In this document: positions 6,426-7,016 of the stretch, in pieces
How the letters are laid out: every line of letters begins with the position of its first letter
Position numbering within the stretch: position 1 is the first letter of the stretch
Assembly: GCA_030633185.1 (NCBI GenBank)
Contig: DAOVTG010000130.1
Span: forward strand, 1-7,016
DNA: 7,016 nucleotides
Source of the DNA: Deltaproteobacteria bacterium
GTDB taxonomy: Bacteria > Desulfobacterota > Anaeroferrophillalia > Anaeroferrophillales > Tharpellaceae
Direction: 5' to 3'
Program-made: the position numbers and the translations under genes
The notes under the pieces: generated by a model
What the model saw: the letters and a program-made list of their open reading frames with translations, nothing else
Told to the model about the DNA's origin: nothing
Databases searched by the model: none

Positions 6426-6980
6426 TTATCTCTTATACGGAATTACGCCCTGTTCATACAGATCATTGCCGTGAATATCGTTGATTACGACAACCGGGAA
6501 ATCTTCAACCTCAATCCGGCGAATGGCTTCGGGACCTAAATCTTCATAGGCTACAACTTCGGCCTTTTTAATGCGTTGAGCCAAAAGCGCCCCGGCGCCG
6601 CCGGTCGCCGCAAAATAGATGCCGTGATGCTCTTTGATCGCCTCACGAACCTCCATGCTGCGACCACCTTTACCGATCATCCCCTTCAAACCTTCAGCCA
6701 AAAGCCTAGGCGAATAGGAATCCATGCGGTAACTGGTAGTCGGCCCGGCTGAGCCGATCGCTTTTCCGGGTTTAGCCGGAGTCGGCCCGACAAAATAGAT
6801 AATTTCACCTTGTAAAGGAATCGGCAGAGCCTCACCCTTATCAAGAAGATCAACCAAACGTTTATGGGCCGCATCACGACCGGTATAGATGGTTCCGGTA
6901 ATCAAAACCCGGTCTCCGGATTTCAAAGAGGCAACGACTTCATCACTTAAGGGCGGGGTCAAACGTATTATATTTTCCAT
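6426..6980 (-). CDS. Class I fumarate hydratase (fumarase), beta subunit / C-terminal domain
   Basis: A 184-residue protein with the conserved blocks of the Fe-S hydro-lyase beta family. These are GTIYTGRDAAHKR (29-41), YFVGPTP (62-68), IGSAGPTTSYRMD (75-87), IGKGG (102-106), YFAATGGAGALLAQ (122-135), and EVEDFPVVVINDIHG (157-171). Together with an alpha subunit that carries the [4Fe-4S] cluster, it would interconvert fumarate and L-malate in the cytoplasm. Its length is normal for the stand-alone beta subunit of two-subunit enzymes in anaerobes and archaea. The beta subunit of L-tartrate dehydratase belongs to the same family and is the main alternative. AAGGAGG at 6992-6998 lies 11 nt upstream of ATG 6980, inside the preceding gene, whose stop TAG abuts this ATG. 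The hdr genes follow after 14 nt, so fumarase and Hdr should be made from the same message. Confidence 0.95.
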   Translation of the reverse strand: MENIIRLTPPLSDEVVASLKSGDRVLITGTIYTGRDAAHKRLVDLLDKGEALPIPLQGEIIYFVGPTPAKPGKAIGSAGPTTSYRMDSYSPRLLAEGLKGMIGKGGRSMEVREAIKEHHGIYFAATGGAGALLAQRIKKAEVVAYEDLGPEAIRRIEVEDFPVVVINDIHGNDLYEQGVIPYKR

Positions 6981-7016
6981 CTAAAGTACCGCCTCCTTAT
7001 GCCGAGCCGCATGACA
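6981..7016 (-). CDS. C-terminal end of class I fumarase alpha subunit (truncated by the window edge)
   Basis: Reading leftward from 7016 in the frame set by the last base, the codons give CHAARHKEAVL followed by TAG at 6983-6981, which directly abuts the ATG of the beta subunit. The CHAAR-basic-acidic ending resembles, from memory, the C-terminus of fumarase/tartrate dehydratase alpha subunits. An alpha gene is also the expected upstream partner of a stand-alone beta subunit. With only 11 residues the call rests on context and a short motif. The alternative is a non-coding leader holding only the ribosome binding site of the beta gene. Confidence 0.7.
   Translation of the reverse strand, partial: CHAARHKEAVL
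6992..6998 (-). promoter_or_regulatory. Strong ribosome binding site of the fumarase beta gene
   Basis: AAGGAGG on the minus strand, 11 nt from ATG 6980. It is the best match to the anti-Shine-Dalgarno sequence in the window and lies within the last codons of the presumed alpha subunit gene. It confirms the start at 6980. Confidence 0.75.

Noticed and set aside
1..7016. CRISPR arrays, tRNA or rRNA genes, insertion-sequence transposases
   Set aside because: No direct-repeat arrays, cloverleaf-like segments or transposase-like frames were found. Nearly all of the window is accounted for by minus-strand coding sequence.

Overview
The window is one stretch of a single operon, read entirely from the minus strand (right to left), from an anaerobic, probably Gram-negative bacterium. 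The protein families (two-subunit class I fumarase; HdrA, HdrB and HdrC-like proteins of the heterodisulfide reductase superfamily), the balanced base composition and the style of intergenic repeat suggest Desulfobacterota (former Deltaproteobacteria) or a similar anaerobic lineage. This placement is inference: there is no rRNA or other taxonomic marker here. Both ends of the window cut through genes.

In transcription order the layout is: the last 11 codons of a fumarase alpha subunit (7016-6981); the complete fumarase beta subunit (6980-6426); a small HdrC (6411-5995); a 163-bp gap filled mostly by a 122-bp imperfect palindrome (5870-5991); an HdrB (5831-4956); a short HdrA (4940-3525); a full-length HdrA (3525-1522); a second HdrC (1516-992); a second HdrB (979-152); and the first 48 codons of another flavoprotein (146-1). 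Apart from the palindrome gap, the genes are packed with 0-14 nt between them or overlap by one base, often with the ribosome binding site lying on the upstream stop codon. No promoter for the operon and no terminator is visible, so both must lie outside the window.

Functionally this is a central-metabolism fumarase joined to a doubled Hdr electron-transfer module in the order C1-B1-A1-A2-C2-B2. All cluster-binding cysteines of both HdrB and both HdrC proteins are present, so both thiol/disulfide-type catalytic units look intact. The two HdrA paralogues differ sharply. A1 lacks the N-terminal domain and the C-terminal ferredoxin but keeps a DCxxC motif after the FAD-binding fold. A2 has all the extra domains but lacks that motif. 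The natural reading is an asymmetric A1-A2 complex carrying B1C1 and B2C2, which would move electrons (possibly by flavin-based bifurcation or confurcation) between a low-potential carrier and an unknown disulfide or other acceptor, perhaps linked to C4-dicarboxylate metabolism. No MvhD/FlpD, hydrogenase, formate dehydrogenase, FloxCD or membrane subunit lies in the window, so the electron partners are unknown. The most unusual points are the asymmetric double Hdr set, its linkage to fumarase, and the palindromic element placed between hdrC1 and hdrB1.
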